DNA of 17,887 nucleotides from Coraliomargarita_B sp036735565 (GTDB taxonomy: Bacteria > Verrucomicrobiota > Verrucomicrobiia > Opitutales > Coraliomargaritaceae), in NCBI GenBank assembly GCA_036735565.1, contig DAINOC010000055.1, forward strand, positions 1 through 17,887, read 5' to 3'. The first letter of the stretch is position 1; each line of letters begins with the position of its first letter. Shown here piece by piece: positions 1-9,452 of this stretch. The notes under the pieces were generated by a model. The model saw nothing but the letters and a program-made list of their open reading frames with translations, made no database searches and had not been told where the DNA came from. The translations under genes and the position numbers were made by a program.

Positions 1-3000
1 GTGCTGCGTCGCACAGAATAGGTCACGTCGGCTTCGGCGTTGTCCGCCCAATCCAGGGCGACGAATCCGTCGCCGGCGGTCGCGACGAGACCTTGCGGTG
101 CCGCCGGGGGTGCCACGTAGTCGGGGTCGATGATCTCCACTTCAAGTGTGCCGCTGACCTGCTGACTGCCATTGTCGGCGGTGAGATGGAGGACATAGAT
201 TCCGGGGGTATCGAAGCTCGCTGTGGTTTGCAGGAGAGCGGCGTCGCCGAAGCTTACGTTCCCGGGGCCAGACACTTTGCTCCATGTGACGGAGACTAGA
301 TTTTCGAGCACATTCAGATCGCGAATGCGGGCGGAAATGCCGATGGCGGAATTGACCATGATCGTGGCCTCCGGGTCGAGCCAACCGATGACACCATCGA
401 GGAAGCGGCCGTCGCCCGCCCAGCTCTCGAGCTGGGTCCAGATGGTTCCGGCATCCTGTTCGGGCACAATGACCTCCCGCACCGCGCCCAGGCCCTGGCG
501 GTCCCGTAACTGCGCGTAGTAGAGCGAGCGGGGGGTGACATGGGCATTGTGAGACTGCCAGATGCCGAAGGGTTCGTCCGGCGCCATGAAGCTGGGACTC
601 GGTGACTTGGTGCCGACGGCACCAATGCTCCAGTTCATGGCCCCGGTGGGTGCGTCGCAAATGATGGAGTTGGCCTCCACATTCCAGATCATGATCTGCG
701 CCCCGGACCAGCCGTGGCTGGTTCCCGCATTCAGGCGGTTCTGCACGTTGATCGAATTGTCCGTTTTGATATTATCGTAAAGCTCGGCGGTCGCATAGCG
801 GAAGTGGGGTCCGATATCCTCAATTGCGCCCGTGGCCAGATTGTCCACAAACACATTCGGTCCCGGAGTCAGAGAACCAGAGGCGTAGTCGTGCCGCGCA
901 CCCCGGCTGAAGTTTCGCTGGATGAGAATGTAGGTGGAATCATCGATATTGAAGGAATACTTGCGCCCACCGGTGGTGATGGACTTCGGATCGAGCATGG
1001 CGCAGTCCTCCACGGTTATGAACTGGCTGAAGTCATCGATCAGAATGAGTCCCATGCCGAAGTAACGGGCGGTCACTTGACGCGCCCAACCGTTTTTCAC
1101 GCGGCGCATTTCAACCGCCACCCAACCATGGGCTTCGTCGTCTTCAGCGGCATAAGTGGACTCGAGACGAATGTTTTCGATGCCCACGTTCTCGATGGCG
1201 CCCGCGAAGTTGTATTTAAGAACCTCACCCCCGCCATACTGATTTTCGATGGTCTGGGTGATGGGCGCGTCGAGCGTGAGCTGATTGCCGTCGACCGCGA
1301 CCACATAGCGGTAGTGCGAGACCTGGAAGCTGGCCGGATCCCAGGCGGGGTCGTCGGGTGCACCGAGTAGGCCGCCCGCCTCCGTCATGCCGATATCATC
1401 GATCCACTGCTGGTTCATCTTGTTGCGAACCAGAACCAGATCGCCCGGCGCGAAGGGTGACGCGTCCGTCACGTTGAGCGTGAAAGAACCGACCGGCACA
1501 TAGGAATCGGTGATGTTGCGCGCACTGCTGCCCACATAGCTGGGATTCGCGCTGCCGTGGAAATGGAAAAGATTCGACTGCGTCGTCGCCGTGTAGGTGA
1601 TCCGCGTGCCGCCACTGGCTTGCTGCCCCTGCCCGCGGATGACCACACCGGATGCGTTGATTGCCAGCGTGGAGGAGACGGTGTATTCGCCTGCGGTGAG
1701 TAGGACCGCTCCGCGGAAGCCATCGACCAGCGGCAAAGCCGAAACCGTATTGATCGCATTCTGGATGGCGACGGTGTCGTCGCCGCCCGAAGGCGACAGC
1801 GTGACAGACGCGGGAACGAAGGGGATTTCCACGCCGCCGCCCATATAGCCGGCACGCGAGTAGTCGGGCACGGTATTGACCACATTGGTCTGTCCCTCGT
1901 TGGCATACGGCTTGTAGAGCAAACCGTCAGGGCCCTGGCTGACGAGAAGTGGACCCTCGGCCGCCGCAGAGACGGAATCACCCGGTAGGGACTCCGCATC
2001 GTTGGACTTGGTGGCGGTGACCTGGTAGAGGTAGGTCACGTCGTTGGGAGCAGTCAGGTCGACAAAGCTCGGGCTGATCAAGCCGGAGGCGATGACGACG
2101 AAGCCGTTACTCCCCGCCCCTTGGCTGCGGTAGACGGTATAGCTGACCACATCGGGATCAGCATGGGCATCCCACTCCAGCGCGATCTGGCTATCGCCGG
2201 GAGTGGCGCTCAGGCCTGTCGGCGCAGCGGGCGGAGCACTTTCATCGGCGAAGATCGTGATGGTCGTCTCTTGATAGCTTTGGGTCACGCCGTCGTCTGC
2301 CGTCAGACGCAGAACGTAGGTGCCGGCCTCCGTGAAGAGAACCGTCGTGTCGACCGCCGAGGGATCGGCGAAGACGACCGGGGCGGGGCCCGACTCAAGG
2401 GTCCAGAGGGTCGTCAACGTGGCTCCTTCAGGAGCCGTCACACTGCCGGTCAGCGAGACCTCGGCCCCGACTCCAAGCGGGGCATCCGACTTGTAGGGAT
2501 GTCCGACCGGGAGGCTTCCCTGGCGGCCCCATTTGTGAGCCAGATAGCCTTCGATACGCTCGCGCTCCTCATCGGAGAGCGCACCGCCGACGACGAGGAT
2601 TTCACCAAAGTCGACCTCGGCATAGCGCCCCGTGCTGGCATCGCGCCCGATGTTCAAGGGTGAGCTATTGTCGCTGGTGAAGGCCTCGGTCGTTGAAGCG
2701 GAATTGCGAAGCGTCCCATCGACATAGACCTTCGCGACCTTCATGATCGCATCACCGGTCCCGCTGAAGAGGATCTCCTGGTTGGCGTAGGCGGTGGTGT
2801 TCACGTCGCCATTCAGTGCCGCTTTGTAGCCGAGACCATCGTCGAGGCTGATCCGTAGGCCGTAGGCGGAAGATGAGGAGAGGATCGTCCCCTTACCCAG
2901 AGCCACATTGAGACCCGAGCCATTGTCGACGAAGCCGAGATAGCGCATCACGGCAAAGACGTTGGCTCCACCGGCGGCATCGAGATTCAGGCTGGCATGA

Positions 3001-6000
3001 TCGGTCGCGCTTAGGAATTGCTTATTGGAACCATCGCCGATGCGGAAGGCAATCGCGTTGAGACCACCCAGGGTTTGCGAGCCGGTGGTTGGCCGCACGG
3101 CAGCGGTATTTTGGATGGCATGGTTGTCATTGCCGCTCTTATCCAACCACTGAGCCACGGCCCCGCCGGTGTGGACGATGGAATCGGCATCCGTCGCATC
3201 ATACCAGGCTGCGGCAGAAATAGCAGTCGGCGACCAGAGGCCCGCCTCGCCGAGAGTGGCATTCTGGTCAGGGCTGACTGAGACGGTGAGTTCCTCAGCC
3301 CAATCGGCGTAGAGCGTCGTGCCGGCTGCGATACTCCAAGGGCTCTGCCCCTCCATCCCGGCATCGTAAATTTGAACACCGGCTCCGGCTGGCTGCGTGT
3401 AGTAACCGAGGAAGGTATAGTCGGCGCGGGTCGGCGCGGTAGCTGCCGGCAGCGGCGCATCGAAGGTCGCGCTGACCGTGTCGGAGCCACCACTACCACC
3501 CTGCTTGTCGAAAGTCACGGTATAGCTGTTGGGCGTCCACTGAGCGTAGAGCGTGGTGGCACCGGTGATCGTGAAGGTAGCGCCAGGGGCGTAGGGGGTG
3601 CCTGTGCCATTGGCCGCCGTATTCCAGTTGGCAAAAGTATAACCCGTCCGGGTGAGCGAGCCGGTGTTACCCAGCACGGTGACGGTCGCGTTCTCTTCGT
3701 AGGGGCTGTTGCCATCGACCGGCACTCCCCCGCCGTTGCTGCCATTGCCCGAATACAAAACACTCAGGCTCGTGCCAGCTTCGGTCACGGTGACCGTCAG
3801 CTCATCGTATGTTTGAAACACTCCGTCATCCGCTGTAATGCGGAGCACATACACGCCCGCTTCGCTGAAATTGGCGGTGGTATCGACCTGTGAGGCATCG
3901 GCAAAGCCGACCGACCCCGGGCCGGAGACCTTGGTCCAAATCGTGGTGAGCGGATTGCCGTCAGCGTCCGAGACCGTGCCGTCCAGTTCTGCAGTCGCCC
4001 CGGCCCCGCCCGGAGGCGCGGCTTTGTAGGGGTGGGCTTCCGGGAGATTTCCCGCCAGCCCCCATTTGTGGGCCAGGTAGCCTTCGAGTTTTTCGGCGTC
4101 CTCGTCACTGATTCCGTCGATGACGATGAGTTCATAAATAGATCCGGTCAGGTAACCGCCTTCGTTTGTTGCCGTACTGTTGTTGAAACGCCCGCCGATC
4201 GCGGAATACCCGACATCGTAATTGATCGTGCCTGTGTCCACGATGCGCAACGTTTCGGTTCCGTTTATACGAGCGGCACGGGTAGCCGCGTTCATGCGGT
4301 ACGCGGCGATCATATGCGTTACGCCCAGCGCGCTCATCGAACCCGAGAGCACGTCATCAGCTGCGGATGTGCTGCGGATCGTAAACGTATATTCCGTGGC
4401 ATTGCCGCTCCGCTGTCGAAGGTTCCACCCGTTTTCAATTTCACCCCGCCAACTTGCGATCGAATTCCCCCAGCCAGTGGAAACATCCCGCTTGGTCACT
4501 GCAATCACCGACGGATTTTGCATACCATTGAACGCATCATTGGAAACACGCAGGATGTCCCCTCCATCGAAGCTCATTTGATTACTGCTCCAGTTCGGCT
4601 GCTTGCTCACGGTTTCCTGCACCGCATGGTTGGCGTTCCCACTCTTGTCGGCCCATTGGCTGACCCCACCGCCACTCGCGGTGATGGTGGAGACATCGCT
4701 GGCATCATACCAGACGGCGGTAGTCATCAAAGCGGGCGTCCAAACCGCATCACCAGTCATAGCTACCGTCTGATCATCACCCGCATTCACCACGGGTGCA
4801 AACTCGTTGATCACATACTCGACCGAAGCTTCATTGCTGTTCGCGCCCTCATAGCCGTCGGCATCCACGGCACTGACGAAGTAGTAATACGTATTATTGT
4901 TCACCACACTGTCGTCGGCATACGTGCTGGAGGTTAGCCCCGTCGCGATGGGTGTTGGTTCGAAGGTGTCCGGGCTGGTACCGCGATAGACCTTATAACT
5001 GGCGAGGTCAGGTTCGCTATTATCGTCCCAATCCAGATTCACTCCTCCGGAGGTCAAGGTCGCCGTCAGGCCCGTGGGTGCATTTGGGGCGCCGTCTTCG
5101 TAGAACTCAAGCTCTGCGGCACAGTTATAGTTATCCAGCGAGTCGCTGCCGATATAGCGAACATAACGATAGCTGGCCGATGGATCGACAGGCACATCCG
5201 CCAATGTTCCAGTGACACCCCATCCGCTGATCGTGTAAAGAATCTCTACACCGCTGCTAAAGTCCGGAGAGTTCGAAGCCTGAAACATGCCACCTTCCAA
5301 GCGGAAGCCCCAGCCATCGCGCCCCGCATATTTGATGAGTCCAATCCGTTTTGGGGAACCGAAGTCCAGGCCCACCCAGTCGCCTTTGGGGTTTGCCGCA
5401 TCATAGTAGGTGCCAAGGTCCTCGTCGAAGGCTCGCTCCTTCGTAAAACCAGAGCTACCGTAAGCTCCATCAGTTCCGATTATCGTTCCCGTCAATTTGG
5501 TCGAAAACAAAGTCGGTGCCCGCGTCGGATCGGTGCCGTTCTGGAATTCGGTCAGGTTGGTTTCGCCGTCGCCATCCGGATCGTCGTTGGGACCCTGCGA
5601 CAGATTGCCAAAGTATTGCAGTTCCCACTCGTCGTCCAAGCCGTCTCCGTCCGTATCCACAAAGGTCATCACTGTGACCGTGATAAAGTTGCTGATCAGG
5701 TGGTCACTCGCGGTGATGCGGAAGCTATCGCTGCCGATAAAATCAGTATTCGGCGTGTAGGTAATATTGGGATACGAACCGGACAGAGTTCCATTGGCCG
5801 GGTTGGTTAAGGTCGCATAGCTGACGCTGTCGCCATCCACGTCCGTAGCGGGAAAATTCAGCACGACCGCCTGATTCTGCCCGGTGCCCCAGACCTCCGG
5901 CACCGTGGGCATGGTGTTGCCGTCGGCCACGTCGATACTGACCGTGGCATATTCATTGTTTGGCCCATAGGCTCCAAACTGGACAGCGACCGGGCCATCA

Positions 6001-7358
6001 TAGGAAGTGCCTTCCGAGAGGTTCGCTACTTGATAGGTCCGTGTATTGAAACTGGGATTGGTATAGACGAAGACCCGGTCACGATCTCCGGATTGCGACA
6101 AATAGCCATAGGGCAAATCGTTGCGGTGATAGGCCACGTAATGGTCGGTGCCGGAGATGGCGATCCCGACTGTCTCCTCAACCCCCGTGAGATCCGAGGA
6201 CAAGGGATATAGATTGATCGTCGCATCCTGCGTCAGAGTGACCCCCGCATCGGTAAACACATCGAGCCAATTGGTGGACATGAGCTTTGCCGCCCCGTAT
6301 GCTTCGGTACGAGTGGCGTCATTCGAAGTCCCCATGATACAGGTGCGGTCTCCGTATTCGCTCGTGCCTTTCGACGAATGGCGGAATCCGAAATTATGCC
6401 CGAGCTCGTGAATGTAGCCATTCATACGGTTGTTGCCATAACTGCTGCCATACACCGATACCCGACCGATGCCCGTCGAACCTACGGGGCCGTGGATATA
6501 AGCGTAGGCGGTAAAACTCGCACGGTCCAACGGGCCACCGGGTCCATTTGGATAGCCCCCGGGAGGAAAAATCAGAATCCGGTTGTAGGCTCCCTGGTTA
6601 ATCCCCAGCTGCCCCGGGCCGGACCCGAATACGGCCTGGCGAATCAACGACTCCATCGCGTATGTGCCAACGACATCCGACGAGTTCACATCAAGCTGGA
6701 TTTGAATAATGTGATCTTCCGGCACTCCCGTTCCATTGCCAAGTTGCAAGCCAAAGCGCCCCTTGGTGACCGCCTGCATGGCCTCGTTTGCATTGGTCGG
6801 ATTGTTGAATAACAGATTCGTAGCGTTGGTCACGCTGGTCATGCTGGAGTGTGTGTTGGTATCCGCGAAAATCAGCAAGCAACTGAGCATCTCCAGATTA
6901 TTGGCTCCTCCTCCAATCTCTGGTGCCTCCGCCTCGGCACCTTCCAGCTGCGGCAGAATATCGATCGACTCGACCTGCACTTGTTGTAGCCGTATCGGCG
7001 ATGTTGGTGTAGTTTGCCCCTCGACCCCCTCCCCATCGATGCTGGCTTCAGCCTGTGGCGTGGCAAATCCGGTGACCCGAACTTGCCTATCCGGCTGCAG
7101 AAGACTGAGCGTATCCTCATCGGCAATCAAATTAACCAGACGCTGTGTCCCGTCCTCCACCAACACAAACTCCATATCGTGATCATGTGGCTCCGGATTG
7201 AAGCAATTGAGTGCCCGCATCGCAATCACCCCGGAGACCTCGACCGGTTCAGCATAGACGGTGGCGAGGGTTAGAGCGCCTAAAGCGAGTAAGGAAGAAG
7301 CCGCGCGAATGCGATAAACAACCGCAGTCAGCACCTGGTGCAGGATATGGAATTTCAT
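1..7358 (-). CDS. Giant secreted multi-domain protein: M11-like metalloprotease, discoidin, LamG, PKD, FN3, beta-helix (3' end outside window)
   Basis: One frame stays open from the ATG at 7358 to the window edge (about 2,452 residues; C-terminus missing). Seen: a signal peptide (basic start, hydrophobic 22-34, likely cut after VYA at 36). A zincin domain (about 157-400) has HELGHNFGFRH at 317-327 and a Met-turn Met at 342 (CIMG), as in M11 gametolysin-like peptidases. Then come a cadherin-like/Ig domain (about 487-567), an Asp-rich calcium-binding stretch DTDGDGLDDEWE near 567, an F5/8 type C-like domain (616-750) and FN3 (757-845). Two PKD/Ig domains each hold a LamG-like insert (about 870-1105 and 1372-1620). 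Two InlB B-type repeats lie at about 1197-1355. FN3 (1704-1795), a pectate-lyase-like beta-helix (1800-2320), a third PKD (2327-2410) and a partial FN3 follow. Inferred role: secreted or surface-bound glycan- and protein-binding exoenzyme; substrate unknown. The start lacks a Shine-Dalgarno but precedes the signal peptide directly. A C-terminal sorting signal cannot be checked. Confidence 0.9.
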   Translation of the reverse strand, partial: MKFHILHQVLTAVVYRIRAASSLLALGALTLATVYAEPVEVSGVIAMRALNCFNPEPHDHDMEFVLVEDGTQRLVNLIADEDTLSLLQPDRQVRVTGFATPQAEASIDGEGVEGQTTPTSPIRLQQVQVESIDILPQLEGAEAEAPEIGGGANNLEMLSCLLIFADTNTHSSMTSVTNATNLLFNNPTNANEAMQAVTKGRFGLQLGNGTGVPEDHIIQIQLDVNSSDVVGTYAMESLIRQAVFGSGPGQLGINQGAYNRILIFPPGGYPNGPGGPLDRASFTAYAYIHGPVGSTGIGRVSVYGSSYGNNRMNGYIHELGHNFGFRHSSKGTSEYGDRTCIMGTSNDATRTEAYGAAKLMSTNWLDVFTDAGVTLTQDATINLYPLSSDLTGVEETVGIAISGTDHYVAYHRNDLPYGYLSQSGDRDRVFVYTNPSFNTRTYQVANLSEGTSYDGPVAVQFGAYGPNNEYATVSIDVADGNTMPTVPEVWGTGQNQAVVLNFPATDVDGDSVSYATLTNPANGTLSGSYPNITYTPNTDFIGSDSFRITASDHLISNFITVTVMTFVDTDGDGLDDEWELQYFGNLSQGPNDDPDGDGETNLTEFQNGTDPTRAPTLFSTKLTGTIIGTDGAYGSSGFTKERAFDEDLGTYYDAANPKGDWVGLDFGSPKRIGLIKYAGRDGWGFRLEGGMFQASNSPDFSSGVEILYTISGWGVTGTLADVPVDPSASYRYVRYIGSDSLDNYNCAAELEFYEDGAPNAPTGLTATLTSGGVNLDWDDNSEPDLASYKVYRGTSPDTFEPTPIATGLTSSTYADDSVVNNNTYYYFVSAVDADGYEGANSNEASVEYVINEFAPVVNAGDDQTVAMTGDAVWTPALMTTAVWYDASDVSTITASGGGVSQWADKSGNANHAVQETVSKQPNWSSNQMSFDGGDILRVSNDAFNGMQNPSVIAVTKRDVSTGWGNSIASWRGEIENGWNLRQRSGNATEYTFTIRSTSAADDVLSGSMSALGVTHMIAAYRMNAATRAARINGTETLRIVDTGTINYDVGYSAIGGRFNNSTATNEGGYLTGSIYELIVIDGISDEDAEKLEGYLAHKWGLAGNLPEAHPYKAAPPGGAGATAELDGTVSDADGNPLTTIWTKVSGPGSVGFADASQVDTTANFSEAGVYVLRITADDGVFQTYDELTVTVTEAGTSLSVLYSGNGSNGGGVPVDGNSPYEENATVTVLGNTGSLTRTGYTFANWNTAANGTGTPYAPGATFTITGATTLYAQWTPNSYTVTFDKQGGSGGSDTVSATFDAPLPAATAPTRADYTFLGYYTQPAGAGVQIYDAGMEGQSPWSIAAGTTLYADWAEELTVSVSPDQNATLGEAGLWSPTAISAAAWYDATDADSIVHTGGAVAQWLDKSGNDNHAIQNTAAVRPTTGSQTLGGLNAIAFRIGDGSNKQFLSATDHASLNLDAAGGANVFAVMRYLGFVDNGSGLNVALGKGTILSSSSAYGLRISLDDGLGYKAALNGDVNTTAYANQEILFSGTGDAIMKVAKVYVDGTLRNSASTTEAFTSDNSSPLNIGRDASTGRYAEVDFGEILVVGGALSDEERERIEGYLAHKWGRQGSLPVGHPYKSDAPLGVGAEVSLTGSVTAPEGATLTTLWTLESGPAPVVFADPSAVDTTVLFTEAGTYVLRLTADDGVTQSYQETTITIFADESAPPAAPTGLSATPGDSQIALEWDAHADPDVVSYTVYRSQGAGSNGFVVIASGLISPSFVDLTAPNDVTYLYQVTATKSNDAESLPGDSVSAAAEGPLLVSQGPDGLLYKPYANEGQTNVVNTVPDYSRAGYMGGGVEIPFVPASVTLSPSGGDDTVAIQNAINTVSALPLVDGFRGAVLLTAGEYTVSSTLAINASGVVIRGQGQQASGGTRITYTATTQSNLFHFHGSANPSYVGSSARNITDSYVPVGSFTLNVTDASPFAPGDLVLVRNKMNQQWIDDIGMTEAGGLLGAPDDPAWDPASFQVSHYRYVVAVDGNQLTLDAPITQTIENQYGGGEVLKYNFAGAIENVGIENIRLESTYAAEDDEAHGWVAVEMRRVKNGWARQVTARYFGMGLILIDDFSQFITVEDCAMLDPKSITTGGRKYSFNIDDSTYILIQRNFSRGARHDYASGSLTPGPNVFVDNLATGAIEDIGPHFRYATAELYDNIKTDNSINVQNRLNAGTSHGWSGAQIMIWNVEANSIICDAPTGAMNWSIGAVGTKSPSPSFMAPDEPFGIWQSHNAHVTPRSLYYAQLRDRQGLGAVREVIVPEQDAGTIWTQLESWAGDGRFLDGVIGWLDPEATIMVNSAIGISARIRDLNVLENLVSVTWSKVSGPGNVSFGDAALLQTTASFDTPGIYVLHLTADNGSQQVSGTLEVEIIDPDYVAPPAAPQGLVATAGDGFVALDWADNAEADVTYSVRRS

Positions 7359-7478
7359 TAGGGTATGTGCGTCGACCCCGTGTGAAAGAGGGTGCGCTGA
7401 AATTGGGCTTCAGCGGAAGTGCGACGTAGTTTTAAGCAGGGTTTAAAAGGGAGGTAAAACGTCACACCCACCAACGAA

Positions 7479-7488
7479 GTTTGCAAAC
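7479..7488. promoter_or_regulatory. Perfect palindrome upstream of exoprotein gene
   Basis: GTTTGCAAAC reads the same on both strands. It sits beside the AT-rich tract and about 120 bases upstream of the exoprotein start, a suitable place for an operator. A 10-bp palindrome can occur by chance, so the regulatory role is only a suggestion. Confidence 0.2.
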
Positions 7489-7574
7489 CTGAATTTTCTG
7501 TAAAATAATTGAAAATAACTTATTATTAACGCCTTCTACCGCTTCCGGTCGGCAAAAGATCGGAATACCACAGT

Positions 7575-7594
7575 GCCCGATTCCCTTATCGGGC
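7575..7594 (-). terminator. Possible hairpin terminator downstream of tRNA-Leu(CAA)
   Basis: GCCCGAT and ATCGGGC form a 7-bp stem with a 6-base loop. It lies about 180 bases past the 3' end of the minus-strand tRNA, before the exoprotein gene. No T-run follows directly on either strand, so it is not a classical intrinsic terminator and may be an RNA structure of unknown role. Confidence 0.25.
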
Positions 7595-7777
7595 AACCCA
7601 AACGTCACATGCACACGGTCCTCCTCCAACCCCCGATATCAGACAAGGCGCACCTTCAAAAGCGAGGCCTCGCCGCTCAGAAACTACCATCTAAAAGGCG
7701 CTTTCACCCCGCGCTCTCCTCCGCCTTCCGGAACTCTGCCCTTGGCCTCCACTGAAGCGATCAGTCGTTGCAAAGCA

Positions 7778-7862
7778 TGGTACCCAGAGTGGGGGTCGAA
7801 CCCACACATCTTTCGATACCGGATTTTGAGTCCGGCGCGTCTGCCAATTCCGCCATCTGGGC
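7778..7862 (-). tRNA. tRNA-Leu (anticodon CAA)
   Basis: The reverse strand folds as a class II tRNA: acceptor GCCCAGA/TCTGGGT (first pair a G-U wobble), D arm GCG/CGC, anticodon stem CCGGA/TCCGG with loop CTCAAAA giving anticodon CAA, a long variable arm (ATC-GAAA-GAT), and T arm GTGGG-TTCGACC-CCCAC. The discriminator is A, and CCA is encoded (7780-7778). It reads UUG codons. It is a separate transcript or lies just after the creatininase operon. Confidence 0.95.
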
Positions 7863-7915
7863 AATACCTAACCAAGCGATGCAGGTGGGACCGAAAATTG
7901 CAAGTATTCAATGCG

Positions 7916-8680
7916 CTAAAGAAGCGCCCGGAGCGCTCCGGCGAGGGACTCGGCGATCGCGTCCAGCCACCGCTCCCCTTTCTCTACTGTCGCTGCCGTG
8001 GCGTCGCCCATCACCCCGCTGGCTGAAATATCGAGCGTTTTCCAGGCATAAGTGGCGGGCGCGAGTTCAGGTCGGAGTTCGCCCGGGTCCTCCAGCGCGC
8101 CGATCCACTCAGCAACGGCGGCTGCGGGAACAACCAATCCGGGACAGGCCGCCATCAGGATGGCCGTCTCAAACTCGCCCGCGTGAATGCCATAAAGTGC
8201 CTCCCTCTGCTCAACGTCGAGGGGGAACGCAATCGGCAGCAGACCCAACTCAAGATCGTAGCGCAGCTTCAACTCGCGAAGCGTGCTTTTGATTAGCGAA
8301 CTGTTGCCACCATGCGTGTTTAAAACTTGGATACGCCGGAAACCCCACTCGACGAGCTGGTGCACCACCGCGAAGATCTGCTGACGCAGCCGCTCGCGGT
8401 GGAGGATCAAGGTTCCGGTAAATCCGGTGTGTTCATTGCTCTTGGCGACCTGAATGGGCGGGGCCACATAGACCGGAGCCGAGGCAGGCAAACGGGGCAG
8501 CGCCCGGTCCAGGAAAATCTGCCCCAACAGTGCATCCACCCCCACGGGAAGGTGGGGCCCATGCTGCTCGATGGCCCCGATGGTGAGGATTACAACAGCG
8601 GACGACCGATTGGGCAGAGCAGCAATCCCGTCTGCCGAAAAGGCCGGCAGGTAGCGTTCGCGGTAGCTGGGCCAGCTCAT
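7916..8680 (-). CDS. Creatininase-family amidohydrolase
   Basis: A protein of 254 residues, close to the usual family length. The family's metal-binding motifs are present: GAIEQHGPHLPVGVDA (35-50, ligands E38, H40, D49), NEHTGFTGT (82-90), NTHGGN (121-126, H123) and HAGEFET (166-172, H166 and E171). Creatininase-family enzymes are cytoplasmic, metal-dependent hydrolases of cyclic or linear amides; members include creatininase, formamide hydrolases of riboflavin/F420 synthesis, and the mycofactocin peptidase MftE. The substrate here cannot be decided. The ATG overlaps the stop of the upstream gene (ATGA, 8677-8680), so translation is probably coupled. It is the last gene of an operon with a degenerate paralogue and an FAH-family enzyme. 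Family call is firm; true creatinine use is unlikely to be inferable. Confidence 0.88.
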   Translation of the reverse strand: MSWPSYRERYLPAFSADGIAALPNRSSAVVILTIGAIEQHGPHLPVGVDALLGQIFLDRALPRLPASAPVYVAPPIQVAKSNEHTGFTGTLILHRERLRQQIFAVVHQLVEWGFRRIQVLNTHGGNSSLIKSTLRELKLRYDLELGLLPIAFPLDVEQREALYGIHAGEFETAILMAACPGLVVPAAAVAEWIGALEDPGELRPELAPATYAWKTLDISASGVMGDATAATVEKGERWLDAIAESLAGALRALL

Positions 8681-9423
8681 GCGCTTCCTTTCACATCAGG
8701 CAGGCGAACGCTGGGGGGCGTATGCGCCTCAATCTCCTGCAGCAGCCGCGCCAAATGACCGGCGGCTATTTTTAGAATCGTTTCACCGCCAGCGGCTTCG
8801 GCCTGCAGGGCAGGCGGCGCGGCTCCTGCAAGCGCGGGGAGCGGATCAATCGTCAACGTGCCAGAGCCCTCACTGGAGAATGCCTCACCGCCCGTCCCGA
8901 GTAGTAAAGTCAACGCTGCATCGATCCCTGAGCGCGTGACCGCCCGCTCCGGATGAAAGTCCAGGCCGACGCCGCTTAGATTTGCGCAAAACAATTGCAG
9001 GTCATGCCCCACCCGCAGGTCTCTTGCGGCCACGTCCACCCAGTCCTCGAGGAGCGGGCTGGTATTTAACAGGACGAAACGCCGGACCCCGGACGCTGCG
9101 GCCGAGCGGATCGTATCCTCCAGGGCCTGGTGCGCCACCTCCGCATCGACGCCAAAACAAGTTGCCGCCGAAAACCGCGGCACAAAGCGAAATGGCGGCA
9201 GGACCCGGATCGCCAACGACCCATTCACACCGGCCAGCGCTTCCTCCAACACGGCCGAGCCGAGCACCTCCTCGGCATCAAGCGGACGCCCCATACCCCA
9301 GTCGGTCATCGAGTAAATCGGTAGAACAATCAGAGGCACCCGACCCGCCATTGACTGAACTTCAGGCCAAGGCCGCGAGTGCCAGGCATATCCGTCGCTG
9401 CCGTGATAGAGTCGGTGTTGCAT
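8677..9423 (-). CDS. Degenerate creatininase-like protein lacking metal ligands
   Basis: 248 residues with the creatininase fold pattern but without its active site. The first motif, GAIEQHG in the neighbour, is replaced by YSMTDWGMG (37-45), so the Glu and His ligands are gone. RRFVLLNTSPLLED (114-127) aligns with the neighbour's RRIQVLNTHGGN and puts Ser122 where the metal His should be. The HAGxxET motif is not recognisable. The core strands (LIVLP, RRFVLLN, LQLFCANL) are kept, and the gene is free of stops, so it is maintained rather than decaying. It overlaps the intact creatininase gene by 4 nt and lies 29 bases after the FAH gene. A regulatory or structural subunit of a mixed oligomer is a reasonable inference; an unrelated activity is also possible. 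Family assignment rests on partial motif alignment. Confidence 0.65.
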   Translation of the reverse strand: MQHRLYHGSDGYAWHSRPWPEVQSMAGRVPLIVLPIYSMTDWGMGRPLDAEEVLGSAVLEEALAGVNGSLAIRVLPPFRFVPRFSAATCFGVDAEVAHQALEDTIRSAAASGVRRFVLLNTSPLLEDWVDVAARDLRVGHDLQLFCANLSGVGLDFHPERAVTRSGIDAALTLLLGTGGEAFSSEGSGTLTIDPLPALAGAAPPALQAEAAGGETILKIAAGHLARLLQEIEAHTPPSVRLPDVKGSA

Positions 9424-9452
9424 AGTCGTGTGATGTCTCCGCCGACGAATCT

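Larger units (their letters stand above)
7359..7777. other. Gene-poor upstream region of the giant exoprotein
   Basis: No convincing gene lies in these 419 bases. The part near 7490-7530 is strongly AT-rich and is the best place for a minus-strand promoter of the exoprotein gene, but I cannot assign -35 and -10 boxes. It also contains a perfect 10-bp palindrome (7479-7488) and a hairpin (7575-7594), listed separately. Predicted small reading frames here have no recognisable content, and one overlaps the tRNA gene. Confidence 0.5.

Noticed and set aside
4032..4937. A 301-residue plus-strand frame and several others opposite the exoprotein gene
   Set aside because: The minus-strand frame shows continuous domain content through the same bases; the plus frames show none.
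7684..8026. Open frames on both strands across the tRNA-Leu(CAA) gene
   Set aside because: They translate the tRNA itself (the familiar GGIGRRAGLK and VGVEPTHLS strings) and have no independent support.
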